Assembly: GCA_002493325.1 (NCBI GenBank)
Contig: DKYL01000050.1
Coordinates: 50,912 to 74,685 of the forward strand
DNA length: 23,774 bases
Direction: 5' to 3'
From: Ruminococcaceae bacterium UBA7101
GTDB taxonomy: Bacteria > Bacillota > Clostridia > Oscillospirales > Acutalibacteraceae
The notes under the pieces were generated by a model. The model was not told the DNA's origin. It ran no database searches and saw only the letters and a program-made list of their open reading frames with translations. Shown here one piece after another: positions 8,024-16,747 of this stretch; position 1 is the first letter of the stretch, and the number at the start of each line of letters is the position of its first letter. The translations under genes were made by a program, and so were the position numbers.

Positions 8024-8051
8024 TTCAAGTGTTTCACGTGAAACACTTGAA
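8024..8051. promoter_or_regulatory. parS site 2, overlapping the parA -35 element
   Basis: This contains the same TGTTTCACGTGAAACA core (8030-8045) inside a perfect 28-bp palindrome spanning 8024-8051. Its right arm supplies most of the -35 hexamer (TTGAAC at 8047-8052), so a bound ParB clamp would lie on the promoter. Confidence 0.95.
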
Positions 8052-8075
8052 CACCCTCTCAATATGATGTATAAT
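8047..8075 (+). promoter_or_regulatory. Promoter of parA-parB
   Basis: TTGAAC (8047-8052) and TATAAT (8070-8075) are separated by exactly 17 bases, a near-consensus vegetative sigma promoter. Transcription would start near 8082, leaving a very short leader of about 14 bases before the parA ATG, with the GGAGGT site almost at the 5' end. Confidence 0.85.
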
Positions 8076-8095
8076 TATTGCTATGGAGGTGCTAT

Positions 8096-8857
8096 ATGGG
8101 AAAAACAGTATCAATATTTAATCAAAAAGGCGGTGTCGGCAAAACTACAACCTGTGTCAGCTTTGCTGCCTGCTTAGGTCATAAAGGAAAAAATACCCTG
8201 CTTGTTGACTGTGACCCACAAGGCAATTCAACAAGCGGTGTAGGAATTGATAAATCACAGATAGAGGCATCATCCTATGATGTGCTTATAAATGACGTAT
8301 CTGTTAAGGATGCCATTATAAAAACAAAATACAAAAATCTATCTGTGCTCCCTGCAGATATGGACCTTGCCGGTGCAGAAATAGAGCTTGCAGAGAATGA
8401 AAACAGATTTAAAGCCTTAAAAAAGGCTTTAGCACCTATTGTGATGGACTATGACTATATTATTATAGACTGTCCGCCAAGCTTAGGCTTAATCAGCCTT
8501 AATGCTTTAACGGCATCTGATACACTTATTGTACCTTTACAGTGCGAATATTTTGCACTTGAAGGACTGAGCCAGCTTTTAGGAACAGTAAGAACAGTAA
8601 AACAGCATTATAATGAACATTTAGAGCTGGAAGGTGTGCTCTTTACAATGTTTGATACAAGATTAAAGCTGAATCAGCAGGTTATGGATGAGGTAGACAA
8701 TTTCTTCCCCAATAAAGCTTATAAGACAAAAATACCAAGAAGTGTCAAGCTTGCAGAGGCTCCAAGCTTTGGTGAGCCTATTATTTATTACGAAAAGTAT
8801 TCTAAACCAAGCTTTGCATATAAAAAATTTACGGATGAATTTTTGAAAAAACAATGA
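8096..8857 (+). CDS. parA: Chromosome partitioning ATPase ParA (Soj)
   Basis: This 253-residue ParA/MinD-type ATPase has the deviant Walker A KGGVGKTTT (11-19), the Walker A' VDCDPQGN (37-44), and a Walker B region IIIDCPPS. ParA of this family works with ParB-parS to segregate the origin, and Bacillus Soj also regulates DnaA. The open frame extends upstream to a TTG at 8078, but ATG 8096 is preferred because GGAGGT sits 5 bases before it and the protein then starts MGKTVSIFNQKGG, the usual form. parB follows 10 bases after the stop. Confidence 0.97.
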   Translation: MGKTVSIFNQKGGVGKTTTCVSFAACLGHKGKNTLLVDCDPQGNSTSGVGIDKSQIEASSYDVLINDVSVKDAIIKTKYKNLSVLPADMDLAGAEIELAENENRFKALKKALAPIVMDYDYIIIDCPPSLGLISLNALTASDTLIVPLQCEYFALEGLSQLLGTVRTVKQHYNEHLELEGVLFTMFDTRLKLNQQVMDEVDNFFPNKAYKTKIPRSVKLAEAPSFGEPIIYYEKYSKPSFAYKKFTDEFLKKQ

Positions 8858-8867
8858 GAGGTACACT

Positions 8868-9716
8868 ATGGCAAAAAAACAATCAGGTCTTGGTAAAGGC
8901 TTAAGTGCCCTTATGATGGAAAATGCCGTTGATGATATGGTTTCTACGAACACACTATCTATCAATGAAATTATTCCGAATAAAGACCAGCCAAGAAAAA
9001 CATTTGATGAGGGTGCTCTTCAGGAGCTTGCTGACAGTATTATTCAGCACGGCGTACTGCAGCCCCTATTAGTAAGACCCTTGCCCACAGGCGGATATCA
9101 GCTTGTTGCAGGTGAAAGACGCTGGAGAGCATCACGAATAGCAGGATTAAAGGAAGTCCCCGTTGTAATAAAAGAATTGAGCGATGTTGAAACCATGGAA
9201 ATCGCTATTATTGAGAATTTACAGCGTGAAGACTTAAACCCTATTGAAGAAGCAGAGGGACTCCAGGCACTCATAGATAGGTGCGGATTTACGCAGGAGG
9301 ATGTTGCTGTTTCAGTTGGCAAGTCACGTCCTGCCATTGCAAATGCACTCAGATTGCTGAAATTACCCCCTGAGGTACGTGATATGACTCGAAATGGTGA
9401 TATTTCAGCAGGTCACGCACGTGCTTTGCTTGCCTTTGATAATGACGCAATGATATATGAAATATCACAAAATATTGTTAAAAACAATCTCACTGTACGA
9501 GATGTTGAGCGTTTATCGAAAACAAAAGAAAATGTTAATAAAGTTCGCTCTTCATCAAGAAGACGTGATTCTTTTTATGATGAGGTTGAATTATCACTTA
9601 CAGAGGTACTTGGCAGAAAAGTCAAGGTTTATAACGGCAGAGGAAAGGGCACACTTGAAATAGAGTTCTATTCTGTTGATGATTTAAAGGAAATTGCAAA
9701 TAAGTTAGGAGAATAA
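8868..9716 (+). CDS. parB: Chromosome partitioning protein ParB (Spo0J), CTP-dependent clamp
   Basis: This 282-residue centromere-binding protein has an N-terminal ParA-stimulating peptide, GLGKGLSALM (7-16). The CTPase boxes are GERRWRA (82-88) and ENLQR (116-120). The helix-turn-helix (about 141-165) carries GKSRPAIANALRLL, and R154 and G182 (AGHARAL) match ParB-type parS specificity rather than Noc. The C-terminal dimerisation region includes GKGTLEIEFYSVDDLKEI. It shares an operon with parA; GAGAGGT at 8855-8861 provides the ribosome binding site and overlaps the parA stop. Its targets are the two parS sites about 0.8 kb upstream. Confidence 0.97.
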   Translation: MAKKQSGLGKGLSALMMENAVDDMVSTNTLSINEIIPNKDQPRKTFDEGALQELADSIIQHGVLQPLLVRPLPTGGYQLVAGERRWRASRIAGLKEVPVVIKELSDVETMEIAIIENLQREDLNPIEEAEGLQALIDRCGFTQEDVAVSVGKSRPAIANALRLLKLPPEVRDMTRNGDISAGHARALLAFDNDAMIYEISQNIVKNNLTVRDVERLSKTKENVNKVRSSSRRRDSFYDEVELSLTEVLGRKVKVYNGRGKGTLEIEFYSVDDLKEIANKLGE

Positions 9717-9719
9717 AAA

Positions 9720-11006
9720 ATGTTAGATATTAAATTTGTAAGGGAAAATCCCGAGATAGTAAAGGAAAACATTAAAAAGAAATTTCAGGACAAAAAGCTT
9801 CCTCTTGTTGATGAGGTAATTGAGCTTGACACCGAAAGACGTGCTGCAATGACAAGAGCTGATGAGCTGCGTGCAAACAGAAATAAGCTGTCAAAACAAA
9901 TCGGTGCACTGATGAGCCAGGGTAAAAAGGAAGAAGGAATGGCAATCCGTGAGCAGGTCAATGCACAGGCAAAAGAGCTTGAAGAGCTTGCTGCAAAAGA
10001 AAAGGAGCTTAACGAGAGAGTTACCCAGATTATGATGTCCATTCCGAATATCATTGACGATTCTGTTCCGATTGGTAAGGATGACACCGAAAATGTTGAG
10101 GTGCAGAAATACGGTGAGCCTGTTGTTCCCGATTTTGAAGTACCTTATCATACTGACATTATGGAGCGTTTTGACGGTATCGACCTTGAGGCGGCAGGCA
10201 GAGTTGCAGGAAACGGTTTCTACTATTTAATGGGTGATATTGCAAGACTCCACAGTGCAGTTATCAGCTATGCACGTGACTTTATGATTGACAGAGGCTT
10301 CACCTATGTTGTTCCTCCGTTTATGATTCGCTCTAATGTTGTTACTGGTGTAATGAGCTTTGAGGAAATGGATGCAATGATGTACAAAATTGAGGGCGAG
10401 GATTTATACCTCATCGGTACATCCGAGCATTCAATGATTGGTAAATTCATTGACACAATCACACCTGAAAGCGAGCTTCCCAAAACACTCACATCATACT
10501 CACCCTGCTTCAGAAAGGAAAAGGGTGCACACGGCATTGAAGAACGCGGTGTTTATCGTATTCATCAGTTTGAAAAGCAGGAAATGGTTGTTGTATGCAA
10601 GCCTGAGGAATCAAAAATGTGGTTTGACAAGCTTTGGCAGAACACGGTTGACTTGTTCCGTTCACTTGACATTCCCGTAAGAACACTTGAATGCTGTTCA
10701 GGCGACCTTGCTGACCTTAAGGTTAAGAGTGTTGATGTTGAGGCTTGGTCACCAAGACAGAAGAAATATTTTGAGGTCGGCTCCTGCTCAAATCTTACGG
10801 ATGCACAGGCAAGAAGACTTAAAATAAGAGTAAAGGGTGAAGACGGTAACTACCTTGCTCACACATTAAACAATACAGTAGTTGCTCCTCCGAGAATGCT
10901 TATTGCATTTTTGGAAAACAATCTTCAGGCTGACGGCTCTGTTCTGATTCCTGAGGCACTTCGTATGTATATGGGTGGCAAGGACAAAATTGTTCCGACA
11001 AAGTAA
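9720..11006 (+). CDS. serS: Serine--tRNA ligase
   Basis: This 428-residue class II aminoacyl-tRNA synthetase charges tRNA-Ser. The N-terminal 110 residues are an extended coiled coil (MLDIKFVRENPEIVKENIKK, then TRADELRANRNKLSKQIG), the tRNA-binding arm of SerRS. The catalytic core has motif 2 (FRKEKGAHG, then GVYRIHQFEKQE) and motif 3 (VGSCSNLTDAQARRLKIR, then LNNTVVAPPRMLIAFLENN). It begins 3 bases after the parB stop with TTAGGAG in the parB tail, so it is cotranscribed with parAB. The motif 2 wording, KGAHGIEERG, differs from E. coli-type SerRS. Whether the genome has a second serS cannot be seen here. Confidence 0.95.
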   Translation: MLDIKFVRENPEIVKENIKKKFQDKKLPLVDEVIELDTERRAAMTRADELRANRNKLSKQIGALMSQGKKEEGMAIREQVNAQAKELEELAAKEKELNERVTQIMMSIPNIIDDSVPIGKDDTENVEVQKYGEPVVPDFEVPYHTDIMERFDGIDLEAAGRVAGNGFYYLMGDIARLHSAVISYARDFMIDRGFTYVVPPFMIRSNVVTGVMSFEEMDAMMYKIEGEDLYLIGTSEHSMIGKFIDTITPESELPKTLTSYSPCFRKEKGAHGIEERGVYRIHQFEKQEMVVVCKPEESKMWFDKLWQNTVDLFRSLDIPVRTLECCSGDLADLKVKSVDVEAWSPRQKKYFEVGSCSNLTDAQARRLKIRVKGEDGNYLAHTLNNTVVAPPRMLIAFLENNLQADGSVLIPEALRMYMGGKDKIVPTK

Positions 11007-11725
11007 TGACAATTGCACTTTTAATAACAGGCATTTTTATAATTGCAGTCTTTTCACTGACTGTATTTGAGGATGTATTTAACGCCGGGAATATTGCAGG
11101 TATTCTCGGCGGAATATATATTACGGCTTTAGGGCTGATGTTTAACAGAATTAACCATACCTTATGGAACATTTTATTTGTCGCTGCGGCTCTCGGAATC
11201 GTTAGTGTTATAACGCTGATGAGTTTTATTTATATCAAAGGCAAAACAAAAGCCTGCAATGAAAAGGTTATAATTGTTCTGGGCTGTCGTGTAAAATGGG
11301 ACAAGCCAAGCCTTTCACTGATTAAAAGAGCAGATGCAGCTTATGATTTTTTAATGAAAAATCCGAAAGCATTGGCAATTCTCAGCGGAGGTCAGGGCAA
11401 GGATGAGGCATTGAGTGAAGCAGAGTGTATGAAAAATTTTTTACTTGAAAAGGGCATTGCTAAATCACGGCTGATTTTAGAAGATAAATCAACAACAACT
11501 GATGAAAATATTGCCTTTTCACTGAAACTGATTAACTCGCTGGGACTTGATAAGGAAATTGCAGTTGCTACCAGTGAATATCACCAGCTCCGAGCATCCA
11601 TGATTTGCAACCGTTACGGACTGAAATCATCACCGCAAAGTGCAAAAACAAAGCTGACTGTTCTGCATGTATTTTTACTCCGTGAAATATTCGGAATCAT
11701 TAAGGAACTGATTATCAATAAATAA
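11006..11725 (+). CDS. YdcF/DUF218-family membrane protein
   Basis: This 239-residue protein has three predicted N-terminal membrane segments (about 2-22, 29-47, 53-77), followed by a DUF218 (YdcF/SanA-like) domain at about 87-228. Domain marks are VIIVLGCRVKWDKPSLSLIKRA, LAILSGGQGKDEALSEAE (the family's SGG motif), STTTDENIAFS and VATSEYHQLRA. The biochemical role of DUF218 proteins is poorly defined; several are linked to the cell envelope, and a SAM-binding fold has been described for E. coli YdcF. The ATG overlaps the serS stop (TAATG), so translation is coupled to serS. Confidence 0.82.
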   Translation: MTIALLITGIFIIAVFSLTVFEDVFNAGNIAGILGGIYITALGLMFNRINHTLWNILFVAAALGIVSVITLMSFIYIKGKTKACNEKVIIVLGCRVKWDKPSLSLIKRADAAYDFLMKNPKALAILSGGQGKDEALSEAECMKNFLLEKGIAKSRLILEDKSTTTDENIAFSLKLINSLGLDKEIAVATSEYHQLRASMICNRYGLKSSPQSAKTKLTVLHVFLLREIFGIIKELIINK

Positions 11726-11734
11726 CTGTATACA

Positions 11735-11769
11735 AAAAGACACCGAAGCATTTAACTTCGGTGTCTTTT
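11735..11769. terminator. Bidirectional terminator between converging arms
   Basis: A 14-bp perfect stem (11735-11748 with 11756-11769, core GACACCGAAG) with a 7-base loop is preceded by five A and followed by four T, giving a T-run on both strands. It serves the DUF218 gene on + and the LCP gene on -, and marks where the two transcriptional arms meet. Confidence 0.92.
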
Positions 11770-11782
11770 ATTTTACTGCGTA

Positions 11783-13516
11783 TTAATTTGTTGTCTGTGT
11801 ATCTTCCTCTGTTGTTGACTCATAGGTTGTTGCTTCGCCATAACTATTGTTATGAATTACTGCATAGCATGGAACCAGACTTTCATTATAAAAACCATAA
11901 AGGTTGCAATTTAAAATGTCAACTCTTTTTTCTGCAAGAACAATAGATGATTTGCCGTAGAGCAATGTCTGCAAATAATTTGCATCCTGTGGGAAGTCAG
12001 CCTTCCAGCACCATGCACCATAATATACACCGCCTGCACCCTTTTCATTGATTCTTGCATTCGGTACACTTGTCATTTTAATATCATAGCTGAGCCAGCC
12101 CTGTGATAATGCATATTTTGAAATTGAAATAATCTCATTGGTGCTGAAACCTGTTTTAACATACGGAAGAAGCTTGTTCACAACCTTTAACAGCGTAACG
12201 GAACTACCATCCCTGACACCGTTAAATATTTCTGTAAGACAGGTTTTCTGTCTGTCAGCTCTCTTATTGTCACTGTCAAGCTTTCTTATTCTGCAGTAAG
12301 CAAGAGCCTGCTCACCTGTCAATCGCATTACACCGCTGTTACCCTCAAAGGCTTGCTCAATGGTAACATAGCCGTATCTGTCCTGATGATTATTGATTTC
12401 GTTAATCTCAGCAGATGTTATTTCAATATCCACACCGCCAAGCTCATCAACAATTCCTTCAAAGCTGTCAAAATTAACAATTACATAATCATCAATATCA
12501 ATCTTATACATCTTTTCAACGCAGTTAATGTAACAGCTTATGCCGCCCATAGCCATTGCGCCGTTGATTTTGCCGAACTCACCTGTAGTTTCATCACCGG
12601 GAACATTTTCCCAATATGCATAGGTGTCACGAAGAATGGATGTAAGTGTTATCTGCTTATTGTCGGTATTTATACTTACAATAATTGCAGCGTCTGCTCT
12701 TGTATCTTCTTCTAATATTTCATCCCCTCTGGTGTCCTCACCAACCAGAAGAACATTGAGAACATGGCTGGATGAGCATGGAGCACCATTATAATACCAG
12801 GTTTTTATCATATCCTGCAGTGAAGAAAGATGATCGGCGTCAGTTTCATTGACTTCAGGGAAATTTTCAATTAGCTTGTCCATAGCTGTATAACGCTGCT
12901 CTGTTTTTGATGCATTGTTATCGTCATCACTCACTGCATTTAGTGCCTTGTAAACATAAATGCCTGCACAGGCTGCAGCAATTAAAACAACAGCCAAAAG
13001 AACAATAATAACATTTCTGATAACTTTTCCCTTTTTTGTTTTAAAAAACTTTACCTTTTCTTTTTCCTGAATTTCAGTATCCAATTCACTGTTATCAGCA
13101 AAGGAAAGCAAATCGACAAAACCGTTTTCACTGCCACCTATGGATTCTTTATCCTGCTGTTCCTGTTCAGCGGACACAGTGCTTGCTTCTTCATCCGCAT
13201 TCGGCTCTGTTTCTGTCTTTATCTCAACAGACTTTTCTTCCGTGAATACAACATCATCTTTTTTTGTTTTCTCTTCTTCAATACTGCTGTCTGCAATTCC
13301 GTTTTCGCTGCGAACATACAGATTGTCAAATTTCTTTTGTTCTTCAGCCTCTACAGCTTTACTTTCTTCAGGTTTATCATCATTATTCGGTTTTTCGGCA
13401 GGAAGCTCACTGTTCTTCGTTTTTATTTCAAAAGACGGAGCTGATTCCTCTCTCTCCTGTTTTCTCTTTTTAACCTCGGAGAGAATATCGTCAATATTAT
13501 AAGTTTCCTTCTCCAT
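11783..13516 (-). CDS. LytR-CpsA-Psr (LCP) family cell-wall glycopolymer transferase
   Basis: This 577-residue protein belongs to the family that attaches teichoic acids, capsule or other glycopolymers to peptidoglycan using polyprenyl-phosphate donors. A long acidic, low-complexity cytoplasmic region (1-165, rich in E, K, S and D) precedes one membrane helix (about 167-190, VIRNVIIVLLAVVLIAAACA). The LCP domain (about 252-435) has the expected acidic and arginine residues: DTRADAA (271-277), SILRDT (R296), CRIRK (R409, R411) and KRADRQK (R419, R422). The tail is rich in threonine and glutamate. The ATG at 13516 is chosen for AGAGGAGTT just upstream rather than the frame's upper limit at 13546. 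A TATAAT at 13581-13586 on the - strand might be its promoter, but no good -35 is visible. Confidence 0.92.
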   Translation of the reverse strand: MEKETYNIDDILSEVKKRKQEREESAPSFEIKTKNSELPAEKPNNDDKPEESKAVEAEEQKKFDNLYVRSENGIADSSIEEEKTKKDDVVFTEEKSVEIKTETEPNADEEASTVSAEQEQQDKESIGGSENGFVDLLSFADNSELDTEIQEKEKVKFFKTKKGKVIRNVIIVLLAVVLIAAACAGIYVYKALNAVSDDDNNASKTEQRYTAMDKLIENFPEVNETDADHLSSLQDMIKTWYYNGAPCSSSHVLNVLLVGEDTRGDEILEEDTRADAAIIVSINTDNKQITLTSILRDTYAYWENVPGDETTGEFGKINGAMAMGGISCYINCVEKMYKIDIDDYVIVNFDSFEGIVDELGGVDIEITSAEINEINNHQDRYGYVTIEQAFEGNSGVMRLTGEQALAYCRIRKLDSDNKRADRQKTCLTEIFNGVRDGSSVTLLKVVNKLLPYVKTGFSTNEIISISKYALSQGWLSYDIKMTSVPNARINEKGAGGVYYGAWCWKADFPQDANYLQTLLYGKSSIVLAEKRVDILNCNLYGFYNESLVPCYAVIHNNSYGEATTYESTTEEDTQTTN

Positions 13517-13639
13517 TCCATAACTCCTCTTTTTGATTCGCAACATCTTTTATATGCATAATAAATGCACAATATTAGAAATTATATAACAACATTGTAC
13601 AAAAAGCTACAAAAAAATCAATTTGTTAACAATTTTTTA

Positions 13640-16147
13640 TTATTCATCCGTGTTTTCAGCGCTGTCTGCTGTTTCGTCTGAATCGGGAATTAATTCCTCT
13701 TCAGTCTCCACCGGCTTATCAACAACTGAAATTGTTGCAATCTTTTCACCATCGTTAACCTTCATTACCTTAACGCCCTTGCTTGGTCGCTGGAAGGTGG
13801 AAATCTGGTCGGCATTTGTTCTTATAATAATTCCGTCAGAGGAAATCATAATGACATCGTTGTTATCGCAAACAGGTGCAATCATAGCTACCTTACCGTA
13901 TTGCTCTGTTCGGTAGTTGATAAGTCCCTTGCCGGCTCTTGACTGAATACGGTAATCGGAAAATTCACTCTTTCTGCCGTAGCCTGTTTCGGAAACCGTG
14001 AGCAGCGTAAAGCCCTCAAGCTTAACTGCAAAGCCTACTACATAGTCACCGTCACCAAGCTGAATTGCTCTTACACCACGTGCGGTTCTGCCGATTAATC
14101 TTGCATCACTCTCTTTAAAGCAGATGCTCATTCCGTCGTGGGTAGCGACAATCAGCTCACGCTCGCCGTCTGTGATTTCAACCCAGCTAAGCTCGTCATC
14201 ATCGTCAAGGTTAATAGCAATAATACCTGTTTTTCTGATATGGTCATACTGGTCAAGGGCAGTTCTTTTGATAATACCGTTTCTTGTCATCATACAAAGA
14301 TAGGTACGGTCCTCTTCCTTAGGTACCTTAACCATTGCACTGACCTGCTCACCATTTTCAAGCGGAAGAATATTTACAACATTCATACCCTTGCTTGTTC
14401 GTGAAGACTCGGGAATTTCATAGCCCTTAAGCTTAAATACCTTACCTTTGTTTGTAAATATCAAAATCTGATCGTGGGTAGAGCAGCTGAACATCGTTTT
14501 AGCAACATCCTCCTCACGTCTGCTCATACCTGATATACCTCTGCCGCCCCTGTTCTGTGCCTTATAGGTGTCCACAGTCTGACGTTTCATATATCCTTTT
14601 TCTGTCAGGGTTAAAATGCAATCCTCAACAGGAATTAAATCCTCATCATCAACATCGCCGCTGAAGGCAGAAATTTCAGTTCTTCTGTCATCACCGAATT
14701 TGTCCGCAATTGCTCTTGACTCAGCTTTGATAATTTCAGCAATTCTGATTTCATTTGCAAGAATATCAAGGAAATCCTTGATTTTTTCGTGAAGCTCATC
14801 TAATTCATTCAGTATTTTTTCTATTTCAAGTCCTGCCAACTGACCAAGACGGTATGCAACAATTGCACTTGCCTGCGGGTCATCAAAACCAAACTTGTCC
14901 ATAATTGCCTGCTTAGCCTCAGCCTGTCCGCCCTTGCAGGCACGGATTGTTGCAATAACATCATCAACAATATCAATAGCTTTGGCAAGACCCTCTAAAA
15001 TATGAGCACGCTCCTGAGCTTTCTTTAAATCAAACTCAGTTCTTCTTTTAACAATATCCTTTTGGAAAGTAATATATTTTTCAAGAATTTCTTTAAGTGT
15101 CAATACCTTTGGCACGCCGTCATCAAGTGCAAGAAGAATTGCACCGAAGGTCACCTGCATATCTGTCATTTTATAGAGATTGTTAAGAACTACCTGTGCA
15201 TTTGCATCTCTCTTAACAGTTACTTCAATATGCATACCTCGGCGGTCGGAATAATCCTGAACATCAGCTACGCCCTCAAGTCTTTTTTCCTTAACCAAAT
15301 CTGCAATTCTTGTTATAAGTCTTGCCTTATTAACACCATAAGGAATTTCTGTTACAACAATTTTAAATCTGTCGCCTCGTGTTTCAACAATTTCCGCTTT
15401 GGCACGAACATAAATTTTACCTCGTCCTGTGGCATAGGCTTCCTTTATACCGCGGGTACCCATAATAATACCTGCTGTCGGGAAATCAGGACCCTTGATA
15501 TGTACCATCAAATCCTCAAGGCTTGCATCAGGGTTGTCAATAAGACAGCACATACCCTCAACAACCTCGTGCATATTATGGGGTGGAATATTTGTTGCCA
15601 TACCAACAGCAATACCGGATGAACCGTTAACCAGAAGATTCGGAAATCTTGACGGCAAAACAGTAGGCTCCTTGCCGTTATCATCAAAGTTAGGTGCAAA
15701 ATCAACCGTATCCTTCTTAATATCTTCAAGCATTTTCATGGAGATTTTGCTCATTCTTGACTCAGTATAACGGTATGCAGCAGGCGGATCACCGTCAACT
15801 GAACCAAAGTTGCCGTGACCGTCAACCAAAGGATGACGCATAGAGAATGGCTGAGCAAGTCTAACCATAGCATCATAAACAGATGCATCACCATGTGGGT
15901 GATAATGACCCAGCACTTCACCGACAGTGGTTGCACACTTTCGGTAAGGATTGGTAGGGTAAAGATTGTTGTCATACATTGCATAAAGAATTCTTCTGTG
16001 AACAGGTTTCAAGCCGTCACGAACATCAGGCAATGCACGCTGCACAATAACACTCATTGAATAATCAAGGAATGCCTTTCTGATTTCGGTGCTGATTTCA
16101 ACATCTACGATTTTTTGATTGTCATAACGAATTTCATTATTATCCAT
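13640..16147 (-). CDS. gyrA: DNA gyrase subunit A
   Basis: This 835-residue subunit cuts and rejoins DNA during supercoiling. The winged-helix core has RALPDVRDGLKPVHRRILY (38-56), YHPHGDASVYDAMVRLAQ (82-99) and AAYRYTE (123-129), whose Y127 is the catalytic tyrosine. The quinolone-binding position equivalent to E. coli Ser83 is Ala88, while Asp92 (E. coli Asp87) is kept. The C-terminal wrapping domain contains the GyrA box as QNRGGRG, identifying gyrase rather than topoisomerase IV. The tail is acidic. The start has GGAGG 8 bases upstream. The gene is separated from gyrB by two membrane-protein genes. Confidence 0.98.
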   Translation of the reverse strand: MDNNEIRYDNQKIVDVEISTEIRKAFLDYSMSVIVQRALPDVRDGLKPVHRRILYAMYDNNLYPTNPYRKCATTVGEVLGHYHPHGDASVYDAMVRLAQPFSMRHPLVDGHGNFGSVDGDPPAAYRYTESRMSKISMKMLEDIKKDTVDFAPNFDDNGKEPTVLPSRFPNLLVNGSSGIAVGMATNIPPHNMHEVVEGMCCLIDNPDASLEDLMVHIKGPDFPTAGIIMGTRGIKEAYATGRGKIYVRAKAEIVETRGDRFKIVVTEIPYGVNKARLITRIADLVKEKRLEGVADVQDYSDRRGMHIEVTVKRDANAQVVLNNLYKMTDMQVTFGAILLALDDGVPKVLTLKEILEKYITFQKDIVKRRTEFDLKKAQERAHILEGLAKAIDIVDDVIATIRACKGGQAEAKQAIMDKFGFDDPQASAIVAYRLGQLAGLEIEKILNELDELHEKIKDFLDILANEIRIAEIIKAESRAIADKFGDDRRTEISAFSGDVDDEDLIPVEDCILTLTEKGYMKRQTVDTYKAQNRGGRGISGMSRREEDVAKTMFSCSTHDQILIFTNKGKVFKLKGYEIPESSRTSKGMNVVNILPLENGEQVSAMVKVPKEEDRTYLCMMTRNGIIKRTALDQYDHIRKTGIIAINLDDDDELSWVEITDGERELIVATHDGMSICFKESDARLIGRTARGVRAIQLGDGDYVVGFAVKLEGFTLLTVSETGYGRKSEFSDYRIQSRAGKGLINYRTEQYGKVAMIAPVCDNNDVIMISSDGIIIRTNADQISTFQRPSKGVKVMKVNDGEKIATISVVDKPVETEEELIPDSDETADSAENTDE

Positions 16148-16225
16148 TAAAATTCCTCCGCTGCCATAACGGCATTAGGTTTAATAAGACTTTGCCCTAA
16201 AACAATAAAGGCAATAGCTGAATGT

Positions 16226-16747
16226 TTATTTTATAAAAAAGTAATTTGCATTCTGCTTAATATAGTTAAACACCTGCTGCTTCATTCCGTCAGGTATATC
16301 TCTTTTAGGCAGAATTTTCAATTCAAAACCAACATTAAAATAAAAATAATTTTCTGTTTCATAAATAGCCCTTATAACAGAATAAGGGTAAACATTAATG
16401 ATTCCTGCCTCGTTCATCATCGGCATATTTCTGTATTCAACCGTATTTTCATCAATTGTAATTTCACACGGTGAAAGATACTGTGCATCCGCGGCAAGAT
16501 ATTTTTCAACCTTTTTTTCAATACCTACATTGTAGACATAAAGAAAATACGCACCGCAGACCACAAATGCAATCACCATAGCAATAATCAATGTGAAATT
16601 TTTTTCAGCTATTAAATAATAAGCAGAAAATACAATAAACATTAATGCTGTGATTAATGTGGGCATAAGTCTTGAACGCTTGAACTGCAGTCTTTCCCAA
16701 ATAACAAAATCTTCTTTATTCAGTGTTGCACGGAAGGTATTTTTCAT
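16226..16747 (-). CDS. YcxB-like membrane protein, second of a pair
   Basis: This 173-residue protein has two closely spaced hydrophobic segments (about 30-48 and 52-71, LMPTLITALMFIVFSAYYLI and FTLIIAMVIAFVVCGAYFLY), then a soluble beta-rich C-terminal part. The plan resembles YcxB/bacterial-PH-like proteins: two membrane helices, then a 'sspceItIdentVeyrn...yPYSvIraIyETenYfYf' type domain ending in LPKRDIP. No enzyme motif is visible and the function is unknown. The ATG overlaps the stop of the first copy by 4 bases with GAGGAGGG just upstream, so the pair is cotranslated. gyrA follows after 78 bases with no obvious terminator. Confidence 0.7.
   Translation of the reverse strand: MKNTFRATLNKEDFVIWERLQFKRSRLMPTLITALMFIVFSAYYLIAEKNFTLIIAMVIAFVVCGAYFLYVYNVGIEKKVEKYLAADAQYLSPCEITIDENTVEYRNMPMMNEAGIINVYPYSVIRAIYETENYFYFNVGFELKILPKRDIPDGMKQQVFNYIKQNANYFFIK

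Larger units (their letters stand above)
7756..8095 (+). other. Intergenic noc-parA centromere-like region
   Basis: This 340-base AT-rich non-coding stretch contains, in order, a hairpin overlapping the noc stop, a terminator, about 130 bases (7826-7956) in which I recognise nothing, two parS palindromes and the parA promoter. A short open frame crossing its first half (7727-7909) overlaps both hairpins and resembles no protein I know. Confidence 0.8.

Noticed and set aside
13600..13640. Terminator for gyrA at the TTGTTAACAA palindrome
   Set aside because: The palindrome has no room for a loop and is wholly A/T-rich around a GTTAAC core; the stability is too low to call.
15062..15622. 186-codon open frame on the + strand inside gyrA
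   Set aside because: It is antisense to a highly conserved part of gyrA, rich in Cys, Asn and His in the way of reverse-strand shadows, with no homology I recognise.
16148..16225. Separate gyrA promoter in the gap before gyrA
   Set aside because: No -35/-10 pair with acceptable spacing is found; only a small TGCC/GGCA inverted repeat is present.
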